Origin: Solibacillus sp. FSL R7-0668
Lineage (GTDB): Bacteria; Bacillota; Bacilli; Bacillales_A; Planococcaceae
DNA length: 64,000 nucleotides
Reading direction: 5' to 3'
NCBI RefSeq assembly: GCF_038006205.1
Contig: NZ_JBBOUU010000001.1
Coordinates: 746,001-810,000 of the forward strand
In this document: positions 26,250 through 36,631 of the stretch, one piece after another
Position numbering within the stretch: position 1 is the first letter of the stretch
Layout: each line of letters starts with the position of its first letter
Position numbers and translations under genes: made by a program
The notes under the pieces: model-generated
What the model was told of the DNA's origin: nothing
Seen by the model: only the letters and a program-made list of their open reading frames with translations
Databases searched by the model: none

Positions 26250-26952
26250 AATCGATACGACAAACGGTAAGCGGGCAGTCCTCACATTCGATTTTGTGTT
26301 TTAAAAACGATAAATCACGAATCGTCATATAGCCCTTTTCAATATCGAGCACTTGCTGCTTGCGTAATTCACTGAGCATTCGATTGATCATTTCTCGGCT
26401 AGTCGCACACAAATTGGCAAGATCGGTATTCGTTAAAGCAAGTTGGATGGTCACTTCATTGGGTGAGTGAAACTGACCGTACGTATTAGCTAAACGAATA
26501 AGTGTGGAATAAAGTGCGCCTTTTTTGCCGTGTAATACTAAATCACGTAAACGGCTTTGATCTTTCATATGCTCGATTTGGAGCCATTTTAAATAGTCGG
26601 TCATGATTGGTGGTTCCGTATGCAAGTAGTTTTCGAATCGTTCGCGTGATAGCGCATATAGTTCGGTATTCATCAGGGCTTTAGCGGTAGTCGTATGAAA
26701 GGTACTGCAGCAAAAAACAGCCGTTTCGCCAAGTAAACGATGCTCGCCACAAATCCGAATGGCTAGCTCTTTTCCGCTTTCCGTTTCTTTGCTAATTTGC
26801 ATCTTGCCCTTTTTTATAAGGTAAAGTTGGTCGGCAAGGCTACCTTCTTGAAAAAGAGGCATCCCCTTTTCTATTTTTAATAGTATGCCTTTCGTTTGAA
26901 AGAAAGTCGTGATCGTTATAGGTAATGTAGTAGTTGATTCGATTGTCCTCAC
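26248..26952 (-). CDS. fnr: Anaerobic regulator FNR with C-terminal Fe-S site
   Basis: Crp/Fnr-family transcription factor that activates anaerobic genes. The 234-residue protein has a cyclic-nucleotide-like domain (about 20-130), dimer helix (about 130-160), helix-turn-helix (about 174-199, TNTDLANLCATSREMINRM) and the C-terminal cluster C223-x2-C226-x4-C231. This spacing and the ending CPLTVCRID are those of Bacillus FNR, where three C-terminal Cys and one Asp bind [4Fe-4S]; Asp137 in RLRDLVL is the likely fourth ligand. It starts at GTG with AAGG very close, a weak ribosome-binding site. No narK gene is adjacent as in B. subtilis. Confidence 0.88.
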   Translation of the reverse strand: MRTIESTTTLPITITTFFQTKGILLKIEKGMPLFQEGSLADQLYLIKKGKMQISKETESGKELAIRICGEHRLLGETAVFCCSTFHTTTAKALMNTELYALSRERFENYLHTEPPIMTDYLKWLQIEHMKDQSRLRDLVLHGKKGALYSTLIRLANTYGQFHSPNEVTIQLALTNTDLANLCATSREMINRMLSELRKQQVLDIEKGYMTIRDLSFLKHKIECEDCPLTVCRID

Positions 26953-27042
26953 ACCTTTTTAGGGAATACTAATTTACATATAATATCCAATTTATCGTAA
27001 CATATAAATGGAAAATTATTGTTGAACATTGAGTGTATTTAT

Positions 27043-27094
27043 TTGATGTTTGACTAACTTTGACCTATAATAAAATTAGTCAATAAAGGTCAAA
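27043..27094 (+). promoter_or_regulatory. clpB promoter with two CtsR operators
   Basis: TTGATG (27043-27048), 17-base spacer and TATAAT (27066-27071) form a sigma-A promoter. The spacer (27049-27065) is exactly the complement of GGTCAAAGTTAGTCAAA, a CtsR heptad repeat. A second site, AGTCAATAAAGGTCAAA (27078-27094), overlaps the expected transcription start. The CtsR consensus is two RGTCAAA units three bases apart. Confidence 0.9.
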
Positions 27095-27114
27095 CTTTTA
27101 AAGGGGTGCAGTTT

Positions 27115-29244
27115 ATGCAATTTAATCAAACACAAGACAATCGCCCACCATTAGAGCAATTTGGGCGCAACTTAATCGAACAAGTGAAAAACGGCAAAAT
27201 GGATCCAGTCATTGGTCGTGATGAAGAAATTCGGAATGTGATTCGTATTTTATCCCGCAAAACAAAAAATAATCCGGTATTAATTGGGGAGCCAGGTGTT
27301 GGTAAAACGGCCATTGTCGAAGGATTGGCACAGCGAATTGTACGTCGTGATGTTCCGGAAGGCTTAAAGGATGCCGAGCTCTATGAATTAGATATGAGTG
27401 CGTTAATTGCTGGGGCATCGTACAGAGGACAATTCGAGGAACGATTAAAAGCTGTATTAAAGCAAGTGAAGGAATCGGAGGGCCGTATTATTTTATTCAT
27501 CGATGAAATTCATACAATCGTTGGTGCAGGCAAAACAGATGGCGCGATGGATGCTGGCAATATGTTAAAGCCAATGCTGGCACGTGGTGAATTGCATTGT
27601 ATCGGTGCGACAACGCTAGATGAATACCGCATGTATATTGAAAAGGACCCAGCACTGGAGCGTCGTTTCCAGCAAGTGCTTGTACGTGAGCCTTCGATTG
27701 AAGATACGGTGTCGATTTTACGGGGTATTAAAGACCGTTTCGAGGAGCATCACCGTGGTGTGCGTATTCATGACCGTGCGATTATCGCGGCAGCACAATT
27801 AGCAGATCGTTATATTACGGACCGCTTCTTACCAGATAAAGCGATTGATTTAGTCGATGAAGCCTGTGCCATGATTCGGATTGAAATTGATTCTATGCCG
27901 CAGGAGCTTGACCAATCGATGCGTCGTTTAACACAATTAAAAATTGAACAGCAAGCATTGAAAAAAGAAAAAGACGATGCAAGTAAAAAACGTCTTGAAG
28001 TGTTATCGGGTGAAATTGATCAGCTAGAAACAACGATGAAAGCTATGAAAGAGCAATGGGAGCTAGAGAAAAATGGCTTGCAAATTGTGCGTGATAAAAA
28101 AGATGAGCTGAAAAAATTAGAAGCAGAGCGTGATGACCTTTATCTATCTGGTAGTAACTTTGCACGGGCTTCGGAGCTACAATATAGTAAAATTCCAAAA
28201 CTCGAACAAGAGGTTGCACAGCTGGAGGCACAGTTGAAGGAAACGGAAGATAATCGTATGCTGCGTGAGGAAGTAACGGAAGAAGAAATCGCCAAAATTA
28301 TTTCACGTTGGACAGGTATTCCCGTAACGAAATTAGTAGAAGGGGAACGTGAAAAATTATTGCGTTTGAAGGATACATTGCATGAGCGTGTCGTTGGTCA
28401 AGAAGCGGCCGTAACTTATGTAACTGAAGCAGTATGGCGCGCGCGTTCGGGCATTAAAGACCCAAACAAACCAATTGGTAGCTTCTTATTCTTAGGACCG
28501 ACTGGTGTAGGGAAAACGGAATTAGCAAAAGCGTTGGCCGAGCAGTTATTTGATTCAGAAGAGCATTTCATTCGTATTGATATGAGTGAATATATGGAGA
28601 AACATTCCGTATCGCGCTTAGTCGGCGCACCCCCTGGCTATATTGGCTACGAAGAGGGTGGGCAATTAACAGAGGCCGTTCGTCGTAATCCGTATTCAGT
28701 TGTCCTATTAGACGAAATCGAAAAAGCACACCCAGATGTAGCAAATATTTTACTGCAAGTGCTAGATGATGGGCGCATTACCGATAGCCAGGGTCGTATG
28801 GTGAACTTTACGAATACTGTCATTATTTTAACATCTAATATCGGTTCGCAATATTTATTAGAGCAAACGGAAGAATCTGAAGAGCTTGTGCAAATTGCGT
28901 TACGTCAGCACTTCAAGCCAGAGCTATTAAACCGTATGGACGATATTATTATGTTCCATGCGTTAACAGACGAGCACTTCCATGCCATCGCTTGGAAATA
29001 TGTGCATCAATTACAAGCGCGTGTGGCCGATCAGGAAATTACGCTAACAGTAGATGATGCTGTAGTTGATTGGGTTGTCAAACACGGCATTGATCCGCAA
29101 TTTGGTGCACGCCCATTAAAACGCTTTGTGCAACGCCATTTAGAAACAGTAGTGGCACGAGAATTGTTGAAGGGTGAGGTTGTTGCGGGAGGCTCGTTGG
29201 CACTAATGCTAGAAAATGAGGCATTGGTTATTCGAAAAGCATAG
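27115..29244 (+). CDS. clpB: Clp ATPase ClpB lacking the N-terminal domain
   Basis: Hexameric AAA+ chaperone that disaggregates proteins with DnaK. At 709 residues it is about 150 shorter than normal ClpB: the Clp-N repeat domain is absent and the first ATPase domain starts almost at once (Walker [10 protein letters not shown] near residue 60). The long coiled-coil middle domain (about 260-390) is complete, which distinguishes ClpB from ClpC, ClpE and ClpL; Walker A of domain 2 is GPTGVGKTE near 461. I see no IGF/LGF-type ClpP-binding loop. ATG 27115 follows AAGGGGTG. CtsR control is explicit in the promoter. Truncation looks natural since promoter and ribosome-binding site are intact. Confidence 0.9.
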   Translation: MQFNQTQDNRPPLEQFGRNLIEQVKNGKMDPVIGRDEEIRNVIRILSRKTKNNPVLIGEPGVGKTAIVEGLAQRIVRRDVPEGLKDAELYELDMSALIAGASYRGQFEERLKAVLKQVKESEGRIILFIDEIHTIVGAGKTDGAMDAGNMLKPMLARGELHCIGATTLDEYRMYIEKDPALERRFQQVLVREPSIEDTVSILRGIKDRFEEHHRGVRIHDRAIIAAAQLADRYITDRFLPDKAIDLVDEACAMIRIEIDSMPQELDQSMRRLTQLKIEQQALKKEKDDASKKRLEVLSGEIDQLETTMKAMKEQWELEKNGLQIVRDKKDELKKLEAERDDLYLSGSNFARASELQYSKIPKLEQEVAQLEAQLKETEDNRMLREEVTEEEIAKIISRWTGIPVTKLVEGEREKLLRLKDTLHERVVGQEAAVTYVTEAVWRARSGIKDPNKPIGSFLFLGPTGVGKTELAKALAEQLFDSEEHFIRIDMSEYMEKHSVSRLVGAPPGYIGYEEGGQLTEAVRRNPYSVVLLDEIEKAHPDVANILLQVLDDGRITDSQGRMVNFTNTVIILTSNIGSQYLLEQTEESEELVQIALRQHFKPELLNRMDDIIMFHALTDEHFHAIAWKYVHQLQARVADQEITLTVDDAVVDWVVKHGIDPQFGARPLKRFVQRHLETVVARELLKGEVVAGGSLALMLENEALVIRKA

Positions 29245-29273
29245 AGGGAATAGGGTTTTCTAAGGAAATGAAC

Positions 29274-29333
29274 GCCACCCCGATTAGTGGCAAGAGCTAT
29301 TAATCGGGGCACATCTCTGAAAGATAGGGGTGG
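29274..29333 (+). other. Mutually exclusive hairpins downstream of clpB
   Basis: CCCCGATTA (29278-29286) can pair with TAATCGGGG (29301-29309); the overlapping CCACCCC (29275-29281) can instead pair with GGGGTGG (29327-29333), and GCCAC (29274-29278) with GTGGC (29287-29291). There is no T-run after any of them. Nothing else is recognisable here. Confidence 0.3.
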
Positions 29334-29412
29334 TGTGTGTTGTGCAGGGAAAATATGTGCGACTATTGGATTTTATGTGTGAATACCTAAAAATACCCAT
29401 TATTTTCAAACG

Positions 29413-29458
29413 AAACGGCATGTTATCCACAATTTATGGTGATGACATGCCGTTTTTT
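29413..29458 (+). terminator. Intrinsic terminator downstream of clpB
   Basis: AAACGGCATGT (29413-29423) pairs perfectly with ACATGCCGTTT (29445-29455), and six T residues complete it. It is 169 bases past the clpB stop with no gene between. Confidence 0.82.
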
Positions 29459-29565
29459 GCAGGTATGTAATTTAGAGACGAAAAGAAAATATCTTAAACA
29501 GTGGCTTCTTAATTAGCCTTCCCCATCATTTCTCTTCTTCTAGCCAATATTGGTGGGAAATCTTC

Positions 29566-29787
29566 TTAATAGGATTCTAACATGATTGCATCTTCCCTTC
29601 GTATTTCCGCGTGCATTTCTTGTTGTAGCTGTTCGGACATTTTCTTTGGGAGTCTCAATAAGTAATCAACAAAATATAGCAATGCGCTCATTTCTTTACG
29701 GTTGATATTTTTCAAGCACCAAACTTCTCGTAATAAAGCTCGTTTGTAGCTGCTTCGAAGACTCATTTTTTTATTCGAGCGATTCAT
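29566..29787 (-). pseudogene. Remnant resembling the C-terminus of an Rpn-type (PD-(D/E)XK) nuclease/transposase protein
   Basis: A 73-codon frame whose second half (ALLYFVDYLLRLPKKM followed by SEQLQQEMHAEIRRED) resembles the C-terminal part of Rpn/putative-transposase proteins, which are normally about 280-310 residues. No N-terminal nuclease part is found upstream; frames there are interrupted. No ribosome-binding site is evident. I regard it as a decayed gene end. Family assignment is from memory of the motif and is tentative. Confidence 0.4.
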
Positions 29788-29888
29788 GTAATTTGAGCAT
29801 AAGCAATTAATTCGAAAATTTCAATATCCGTATTATGCTACGAATTAGAGAAAGAGAAGATTTGCTACTATCATGATAGGCGAATCGT

Positions 29889-30026
29889 TTATTTCTCAAC
29901 GATATCGCGTTCAAACTGTTTTTTTGGAATCCGATAAAATTTGCACAACCGCTCCTCCCAATTGTTCTTTGCGAGTGAATCCGTGAAATAAAATTTTTTA
30001 TGAGTTACATAATTCCAAAAATCACT
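29889..30026 (-). pseudogene. Open 45-codon gene tail, unidentified
   Basis: Reading leftward from 30026 to the stop at 29889 gives 45 sense codons of natural-looking composition, including WNYVTHKKFYFTDSLAKNNW and EERLCKFYRIPKKQFERD, but with no start codon or ribosome-binding site. It overlaps the last codons of the GNAT gene in another frame. I do not recognise the family. It may be the tail of a deleted gene. Confidence 0.3.
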
Positions 30027-30498
30027 TTAAAGTTTTTATATACCAAGCATCCATTGTTGAATGCTCAGAACCTGGGAGGGGACTGTTTAATAAGTCAGAG
30101 CCAAATTTTTCATAGAGCACACAGGCGGTTTTTAGGTCGTGCATCGTTTCTAAATAGCAATGATTATAGTGCTTTTTTGCATACATTAGGGCGGTTTCGA
30201 TTAATTTTTTGCCTAAACCTAATCCCTTAGTACGGTCATTCAAATACAATTTTTGAAGCTCGCAAATATGATTGGCCTCATCGAAAGGCGCAATGCCAAT
30301 GCCACCAACTACGTCACCATCCATATCGAAGACCCAATACTTGGCATGCTCTAAATTACTGTAATAACCATATAAATTGCCTAAGTGAGGGTCAAAATAA
30401 GCTGTACCTGGAATATTTAAGCCTAATTTTTCTAGTGAATTTTGGATGACTTTCTGAATTGCTTGATTATCGGTTGCTCTAATTTCACGAATTTCCAT
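30022..30498 (-). CDS. GNAT family N-acetyltransferase
   Basis: A 158-residue acetyl-CoA-dependent acetyltransferase of unknown substrate. The fold is visible as EIREIRATDNQAIQKVI at the start, the beta-bulge VGGIGIAPF, and the acetyl-CoA loop KGLGLGKKLIETAL (about residues 95-110). ATG 30498 is chosen since AAAGGAGC stands just before it; a longer frame begins at 30534 without one. It is divergent from a MarR regulator across a 103-base gap with two palindromes, so it is likely controlled by that regulator. Confidence 0.86.
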   Translation of the reverse strand: MEIREIRATDNQAIQKVIQNSLEKLGLNIPGTAYFDPHLGNLYGYYSNLEHAKYWVFDMDGDVVGGIGIAPFDEANHICELQKLYLNDRTKGLGLGKKLIETALMYAKKHYNHCYLETMHDLKTACVLYEKFGSDLLNSPLPGSEHSTMDAWYIKTLK

Positions 30499-30517
30499 GT
30501 CATTTGCTCCTTTGATA

Positions 30518-30582
30518 GTGGACAAAATCCACAATTAATTATTGGGTATATGTTAAACTTGTTTGTGGACTTAGTCAACAAA
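30518..30582. promoter_or_regulatory. Candidate MarR operators between GNAT and marR
   Basis: Two palindromes share the half TGTGGAC/GTGGAC: GTGGA-N5-TCCAC (30518-30532) and TTTGTGGAC-N3-GTCAACAAA (30562-30582, one mismatch). The first is near the GNAT ribosome-binding site, the second about 20 bases before the marR start, as expected for autoregulation. Confidence 0.5.
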
Positions 30583-30601
30583 ATTTGTGGAGGGTGATAC
30601 G

Positions 30602-31048
30602 ATGAAAAATACATCAATCGAAAATATAAGAAGCTTCAACCGTTTCTATACGAAGCATCTCGGGCTCTTTAATAAAGAAATCCTAAATACCTCGTGTACA
30701 TTAACAGAATCACGAATTTTATATGAAATAAACGAGCGGAAAAATGGTATCGCAAATGAGATTGCCAATGATTTGAATATAGATAGAAGTTATATGAGTC
30801 GAATCCTTACTAAATTTATAAAAAGTGGGTGGCTTATAAAAACGGCATCTTCTAGTGATTCTAGAAGGCAAATTCTTACGTTAACTGTAAAAGGTCAGGA
30901 AATATTAGATGAAGTTAATAAGCAGTCTGATAATCAAATTCAAGAGCTTTTGAGCGACTTAAGTAAGGAAGATATCGCATTGATTGAAAAATCTATGCAA
31001 ATCATTCAAGACAAGATGGGAAGAAACTTAAAATTAAGGGATCAATAA
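30602..31048 (+). CDS. MarR family transcriptional regulator
   Basis: A 148-residue winged-helix repressor. The MarR fold is visible: N-terminal dimer helix (1-35), recognition region GIANEIANDLNIDRSYMSRILTKF (about 56-79, quoted in part), the wing with SSSDSRRQILTLT (about 86-98) and the C-terminal dimer helices. ATG 30602 is preferred, with GGAGGGTG (30589-30596) upstream, over an in-frame codon at 30587. Ligand unknown; the divergent acetyltransferase is the probable target. Confidence 0.88.
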   Translation: MKNTSIENIRSFNRFYTKHLGLFNKEILNTSCTLTESRILYEINERKNGIANEIANDLNIDRSYMSRILTKFIKSGWLIKTASSSDSRRQILTLTVKGQEILDEVNKQSDNQIQELLSDLSKEDIALIEKSMQIIQDKMGRNLKLRDQ

Positions 31049-31100
31049 GGAATGCTGTTTGTAGGGGGAATTAACATAATAAACGGCAATAAAAAATAAC

Positions 31101-31137
31101 AAGGGGCTGTCCGGTAATGAATACTGGACAGCCCCTT
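31101..31137. terminator. Bidirectional terminator between marR and the YjzD-like gene
   Basis: AAGGGGCTGTCC (31101-31112) pairs perfectly with GGACAGCCCCTT (31126-31137), with A/T-rich flanks on both sides. It lies seven bases beyond the stop of the - strand gene. Confidence 0.85.
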
Positions 31138-31144
31138 ATTACAA

Positions 31145-31342
31145 TTAGTGATGTTCTGCTTCTGCGTCTGGAGTAGATTCGTTTGGAATTACTGCAGCGA
31201 TGATCAGTACTAATACGCTGAATACTAAAGAAACAATTACGCCATTCATAAAGTTAAAGTCTACACCTAAAACTGAGCTTACTACGTAGTTTAACATTGA
31301 AATTAATAAGAATGACCAAAAGAATGTAACGATATATTGCAT
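31145..31342 (-). CDS. yjzD: YjzD-like (DUF2929) small membrane protein
   Basis: A 65-residue protein with two membrane helices (about 5-25 and 33-53) and an acidic, His-ended tail. It matches the DUF2929/YjzD family in size and pattern (FFWSFLLISMLNYVVSSVLG). ATG 31342 is preferred over GTG 31351 because GAGGTG would overlap the latter. It sits upstream of fabH in divergent orientation, near where B. subtilis keeps yjzD-type genes. Function unknown. Confidence 0.7.
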   Translation of the reverse strand: MQYIVTFFWSFLLISMLNYVVSSVLGVDFNFMNGVIVSLVFSVLVLIIAAVIPNESTPDAEAEHH

Positions 31343-31589
31343 TAAATTCACCTCATTGAACTTATTTAAAACGTTTTTATGAAATTACATCCTCAACATC
31401 ATACCATAATTCAATATAAAAATAAAAGAGGGAATGCAACATTTAATGAAGTTGTCAAAATATTTTACACCATATTCGTTCTGCGAAAAAACATGAAAAA
31501 ACGAGTGCAAACTATTTTAGAAAGAGCATTCTAAAAAAGCAATCTCAAGATTAGAAAATAGTATATGCTCCATAATAAAAAATCAACAG
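31343..31589. other. AT-rich divergent spacer between yjzD-like gene and fabH
   Basis: About 250 bases with no open frame carrying a ribosome-binding site. It must hold the yjzD-like promoter; I see no clear operator outside the fab promoter that begins at 31590. Confidence 0.4.
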
Positions 31590-31634
31590 TTGAGTTTCTG
31601 TTTATTATCATCTATAATTAGCACCAACTACTAA
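31590..31634 (+). promoter_or_regulatory. fabHF promoter with FapR-like operator
   Basis: TTGAGT (31590-31595), 17-base spacer and TATAAT (31613-31618) make a strong sigma-A promoter. TTAGCACCAACTACTAA (31618-31634) overlaps the end of the -10 and the start site and agrees at 14 of 17 positions with the FapR box TTAGTACCTRGTACTAA. FapR represses fatty-acid genes until malonyl-CoA rises. Confidence 0.78.
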
Positions 31635-31681
31635 TAATTAGTGATGGGTTACAAGGGATTTTTTACAAAGGGGGCGTTTGA

Positions 31682-32617
31682 ATGAACGCAGGGATTATCG
31701 GGATTAGTAAATATATTCCGCCAAAAAGTGTAAGTAATGTAGAGTTTGAAAAAAAGTTAGATACATCGGATGAATGGATTCGTACACGAACAGGTATTGA
31801 GAATCGATTTATCGCGGAGACTGAGGAAACATCAGATATGGCATTTCAAGCAGCAGAAAAAGCGCTAGCAAATGCTAATATACAGGCAAATCAAGTCGGT
31901 ATGATTATTGTTGCAACCGTTACGCAAGATCAAAACTTTCCAAGCGTTGCGTGCCAAATACAAGAGCGTTTAGGAATTTCAGGTTGCGCGGCATTAGATA
32001 TTTCAGCAGCATGTTCAGGCTTTATCTATGCGACGACGATTGCCAAGCAGTTTATTGAGAGTAATAGCTATGATTATGTATTAGTAGTAGGTGTTGAGAA
32101 ATTATCAAAAATTGTTGATTGGGACGACCGAAATACAGCAGTATTATTTGGAGATGGTGCAAGTGCAGCCGTTATTGGTAAAGTTTCAGAAGGACGAGGC
32201 ATTTTGTCATTTGAGCTTGGTGCAGATGGAACAGGTGGTAAGCATTTGTTTTTAGACCAAGAATCACATATTAACATGAATGGTCGTGAAGTATTTAAGT
32301 TTGCGGTGCGTCAAATGGGAGAATCGGCCATCAGTGTGCTAGAAAAGGCCGGTTTAACAAAAGATGATGTCGACTACTTAGTGCCACATCAGGCAAATAT
32401 TCGCATTATGGAATCTGCACGTGAGCGCCTTGGCTTACCTGAAGAAAAAATGTCGAAAACGATTCATAAATATGGCAATACATCCGCAGCCTCGATTGGC
32501 ATTTCAATTGTCGATGATCTGGAGGCAGGAAAGATTAAAGACGACGATATTGTTGTTTTAGTAGGCTTTGGTGGCGGGTTAACTTGGGGTGCGCTCGCTG
32601 TAAAATGGGGAAAATAA
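31682..32617 (+). CDS. fabH: Beta-ketoacyl-ACP synthase III (FabH)
   Basis: FabH starts fatty acid synthesis by condensing acyl-CoA with malonyl-ACP; in Bacilli it takes branched primers. The 311-residue protein has Cys111 in SAACSGF, His236 in VPHQANIRI and Asn266 in KYGNTSAAS, the complete Cys-His-Asn triad. The C-terminal [10 protein letters not shown] is also typical. ATG 31682 follows GGGGGCG. It is 34 bases upstream of fabF, so the two form an operon under the FapR-like box. Confidence 0.96.
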   Translation: MNAGIIGISKYIPPKSVSNVEFEKKLDTSDEWIRTRTGIENRFIAETEETSDMAFQAAEKALANANIQANQVGMIIVATVTQDQNFPSVACQIQERLGISGCAALDISAACSGFIYATTIAKQFIESNSYDYVLVVGVEKLSKIVDWDDRNTAVLFGDGASAAVIGKVSEGRGILSFELGADGTGGKHLFLDQESHINMNGREVFKFAVRQMGESAISVLEKAGLTKDDVDYLVPHQANIRIMESARERLGLPEEKMSKTIHKYGNTSAASIGISIVDDLEAGKIKDDDIVVLVGFGGGLTWGALAVKWGK

Positions 32618-32651
32618 AATCAATTTAAACGAGAGAAAAGGGTGTCATACA

Positions 32652-33893
32652 ATGGAAAAACGTAGAGTAGTTGTAACTGGAATTGGAGCAGTAACACCTG
32701 TTGGTAACAGCGCTGAAGCATCTTGGGAAAATGTACTTGCAGGAAAATCAGGAATTGGTCCAATGACACGTGTTGATACAAGTAAGTTTTCGGTATCCGT
32801 AGCGGCAGAAGTAAAGGACTTTAATATAGAAGAATATATCGAGAAAAAAGAAGCGCGTAAAATGGACCGCTTTACGCATTATGCACTTGCTGCATCTATG
32901 ATGGCTGTAAAGGATGCTAATTTAACAATTACCGAAGAGTTGGCACCGCGAGCAGGTGTATGGATTGGCTCGGGTATTGGCGGTATGGAAACGCATGAAC
33001 AGCAATTTTTAACATTCCAAGAGCGTGGCGTACGTCGTGTGAGCCCGTTCTTCGTACCGATGATGATTCCTGATATGGCTTCAGGTCAGGTATCAATTTA
33101 TTTAGGTGCAAAAGGCGTAAACTCTTGCTCGGTAACGGCCTGTGCTTCGGGAACAAATTCAATTGGTGATGCATTTAAGGTAATTGAGCGCGGTGATGCC
33201 GATGTGATGATTACTGGTGGTGCAGAGGCGCCGATTGTGACAATGGCTGTTGCAGGATTTAGCGCCAATACTGCGCTATCACTAAACCCAGATGTAAACA
33301 GTGCTTCACGCCCCTTTGATAAAAATCGTGACGGCTTCGTAATTGGTGAAGGCGCAGGAATTTTAATTTTAGAGGAATACGAGCATGCAAAACAGCGCGG
33401 GGCAAAAATTTATGCGGAAATCGTTGGTTATGGGGCGACAGCAGATGCGCATCATATTACAGCACCAGCTCCAAATGGTGAAGGGGCTGCACGTGCAATG
33501 CAGATGGCGTTAAATGATGCAGAAGTAGCACCAGAACAAGTGGGTTACATTAATGCACATGGCACAAGTACGCCATATAATGATTTATTCGAGACACAAG
33601 CTGTCAAAACAGTATTTGGAGACCATGCCTACAAATTAGCGATGAGCTCAACAAAAAGTATGACCGGTCATTTATTAGGAGCAGCGGGCGGTATTGAAGC
33701 CATCTTTTCAGTGCTAGCATTAAAAGATGGCATTTTACCTCCTACAACGAACTTAGTTGAACCGGATCCAGATTGCGATTTAGATTATGTGCCAAATGTA
33801 GCGCGTAAAGCGGATATTGACTATGCACTTAGCAATTCGCTTGGCTTTGGTGGTCATAACGCATGTTTACTATTTAAAAAATATAGTGAATAA
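32652..33893 (+). CDS. fabF: Beta-ketoacyl-ACP synthase II (FabF)
   Basis: Elongating condensing enzyme of type II fatty acid synthesis, target of cerulenin and platensimycin. The 413-residue sequence has the standard opening [16 protein letters not shown], nucleophile Cys164 in [10 protein letters not shown], the two catalytic His residues in [11 protein letters not shown] and [14 protein letters not shown], and the terminal [10 protein letters not shown]. Length is typical. AGAAAAGGGTG precedes the ATG. A terminator follows directly. Confidence 0.97.
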   Translation: MEKRRVVVTGIGAVTPVGNSAEASWENVLAGKSGIGPMTRVDTSKFSVSVAAEVKDFNIEEYIEKKEARKMDRFTHYALAASMMAVKDANLTITEELAPRAGVWIGSGIGGMETHEQQFLTFQERGVRRVSPFFVPMMIPDMASGQVSIYLGAKGVNSCSVTACASGTNSIGDAFKVIERGDADVMITGGAEAPIVTMAVAGFSANTALSLNPDVNSASRPFDKNRDGFVIGEGAGILILEEYEHAKQRGAKIYAEIVGYGATADAHHITAPAPNGEGAARAMQMALNDAEVAPEQVGYINAHGTSTPYNDLFETQAVKTVFGDHAYKLAMSSTKSMTGHLLGAAGGIEAIFSVLALKDGILPPTTNLVEPDPDCDLDYVPNVARKADIDYALSNSLGFGGHNACLLFKKYSE

Positions 33894-33895
33894 CA

Positions 33896-33935
33896 AAAAA
33901 CGAACGTAGCGGAAGTATATGCTGCGTTCGTTTTT
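33896..33935 (+). terminator. Intrinsic terminator after fabF
   Basis: AAAAACGAACGTAGC (33896-33910) pairs with GCTGCGTTCGTTTTT (33921-33935) with one wobble. It begins right after the fabF stop. Confidence 0.88.
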
Positions 33936-33960
33936 CGTATGGTGTACAAAGGATGGTGCG

Positions 33961-35446
<1,486 letters not shown>

Positions 35447-35730
35447 ACGTATTGTGTGAAAAAAAGGCAATCATTTTACATAAAAATTTTTTGTATAAGA
35501 AGCTAGGAAAATGGAAATAGTAGGATTGGGTAGAGGAGTCATATGGATTCGGCTTGAATTGTCGGACTATTTTCTCAATTATTGTATTTAAATGAGAAAT
35601 AATTTCTTCTTTATAGACGTTTGATGTGCATTATTTTGGGGTAAAAAATCATTGTTTCTTAAAATAATGGAATTCACGGTATTTAGAGCGAAAAACGTCA
35701 TATAATTTTAGGTTGAGTTGCATTTATTTG

Positions 35731-35770
35731 TTGACAAGGTATATCCAAAGATGTGTATTTCATGTATAAT
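35731..35770 (+). promoter_or_regulatory. Candidate overlapping promoters for spx
   Basis: TTGACA (35731-35736) with 17-base spacing to TGTATT (35754-35759), and a separate TATAAT (35765-35770), give two possible start points about 110-120 bases before spx. B. subtilis spx is known to have several promoters; which is used here cannot be decided. The stretch 35450-35730 is AT-rich and holds nothing I recognise. Confidence 0.45.
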
Positions 35771-35888
35771 AAGAACATAATCTTAAATTAAATTAATTCT
35801 AAACTAAGTATTTTTCTACAATTTTGCTTCTTTTGGAAGAAGACACTCATAGCAATTGAATTGAATCAATTAGAGAGGAAGTGAGACA

Positions 35889-36287
35889 ATGTTAGTAACA
35901 TTATTTACTTCACCAAGTTGTACTTCATGTCGCAAAGCGAAAGCATGGTTAGAGGAGCACGAGATTCCATATACTGAGCGCAATATCTTCTCAGAGCCTT
36001 TAACAATTAGCGAAATCAAAAAAATTTTACGAATGACAGAAGATGGCACAGATGAAATCATCTCAACACGTTCGAAAATTTTCCAAAAATTAAACGTTGA
36101 TGTCGAAACATTACCATTACAACGTTTATACGAATTAATCCAAGAATATCCAGGACTGTTACGTCGTCCAATCATTTTAGATGAAAAACGACTACAAGTT
36201 GGCTATAACGAAGATGAAATTCGTCGATTCTTACCTCGAAAAGTAAGAGCTTATCAATTACAGGAAGCACAACGCATGGTTAACTAA
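35889..36287 (+). CDS. spx: Transcriptional regulator Spx
   Basis: ArsC-like protein that binds the RNA polymerase alpha C-terminal domain and redirects transcription under disulfide stress. The 132-residue sequence has the redox switch CTSC near the N-terminus (Cys11 and Cys14), the [21 protein letters not shown] region (quoted in part; about 92-112) and the C-terminal QEAQRMVN tail used for ClpXP targeting. AGAGAGGAAG precedes the ATG. The window also carries its adaptor spxH and the related Clp adaptor mecA. Secure. Confidence 0.96.
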   Translation: MLVTLFTSPSCTSCRKAKAWLEEHEIPYTERNIFSEPLTISEIKKILRMTEDGTDEIISTRSKIFQKLNVDVETLPLQRLYELIQEYPGLLRRPIILDEKRLQVGYNEDEIRRFLPRKVRAYQLQEAQRMVN

Positions 36288-36302
36288 ATAAACGCGATAC
36301 AT

Positions 36303-36346
36303 GATGTTACATTTGCAAATTAGCGACTGTAACATCTTTTTTTTTT
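36303..36346 (+). terminator. Intrinsic terminator after spx
   Basis: GATGTTACA (36303-36311) pairs perfectly with TGTAACATC (36328-36336), followed by ten T residues. Beyond it, up to 36631, I see an AT-rich spacer with no gene, presumably carrying the mecA promoter. Confidence 0.92.
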
Positions 36347-36631
36347 CACAAAAGTCCAAAGTTTTTATGTGTAATTGCGTATATTAATGTAAGCTAATTT
36401 TGTTACTTGATTTACAGTCGTAAGTGCAATACAATTGCAATTATTCAAATTATTTCGTGTGGATAATGTTTTTCCTTTTCATTTTTAGGCAATCCATCAT
36501 ACAATAGATTTATAGATACTTTAGTGTATGAAAAGTATCAAAGTTCTGATGTAATAGATAGCCATGTTGTATACTATTTTGTAAGGAAGCATGACGTTCT
36601 ATACAATGACTGTGAAGGGAGTTGAGGTCTA

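Noticed and set aside
30000-30230. 76-codon + strand frame over the GNAT gene
   Set aside because: No RBS, and it is antisense to a gene with clear family motifs.
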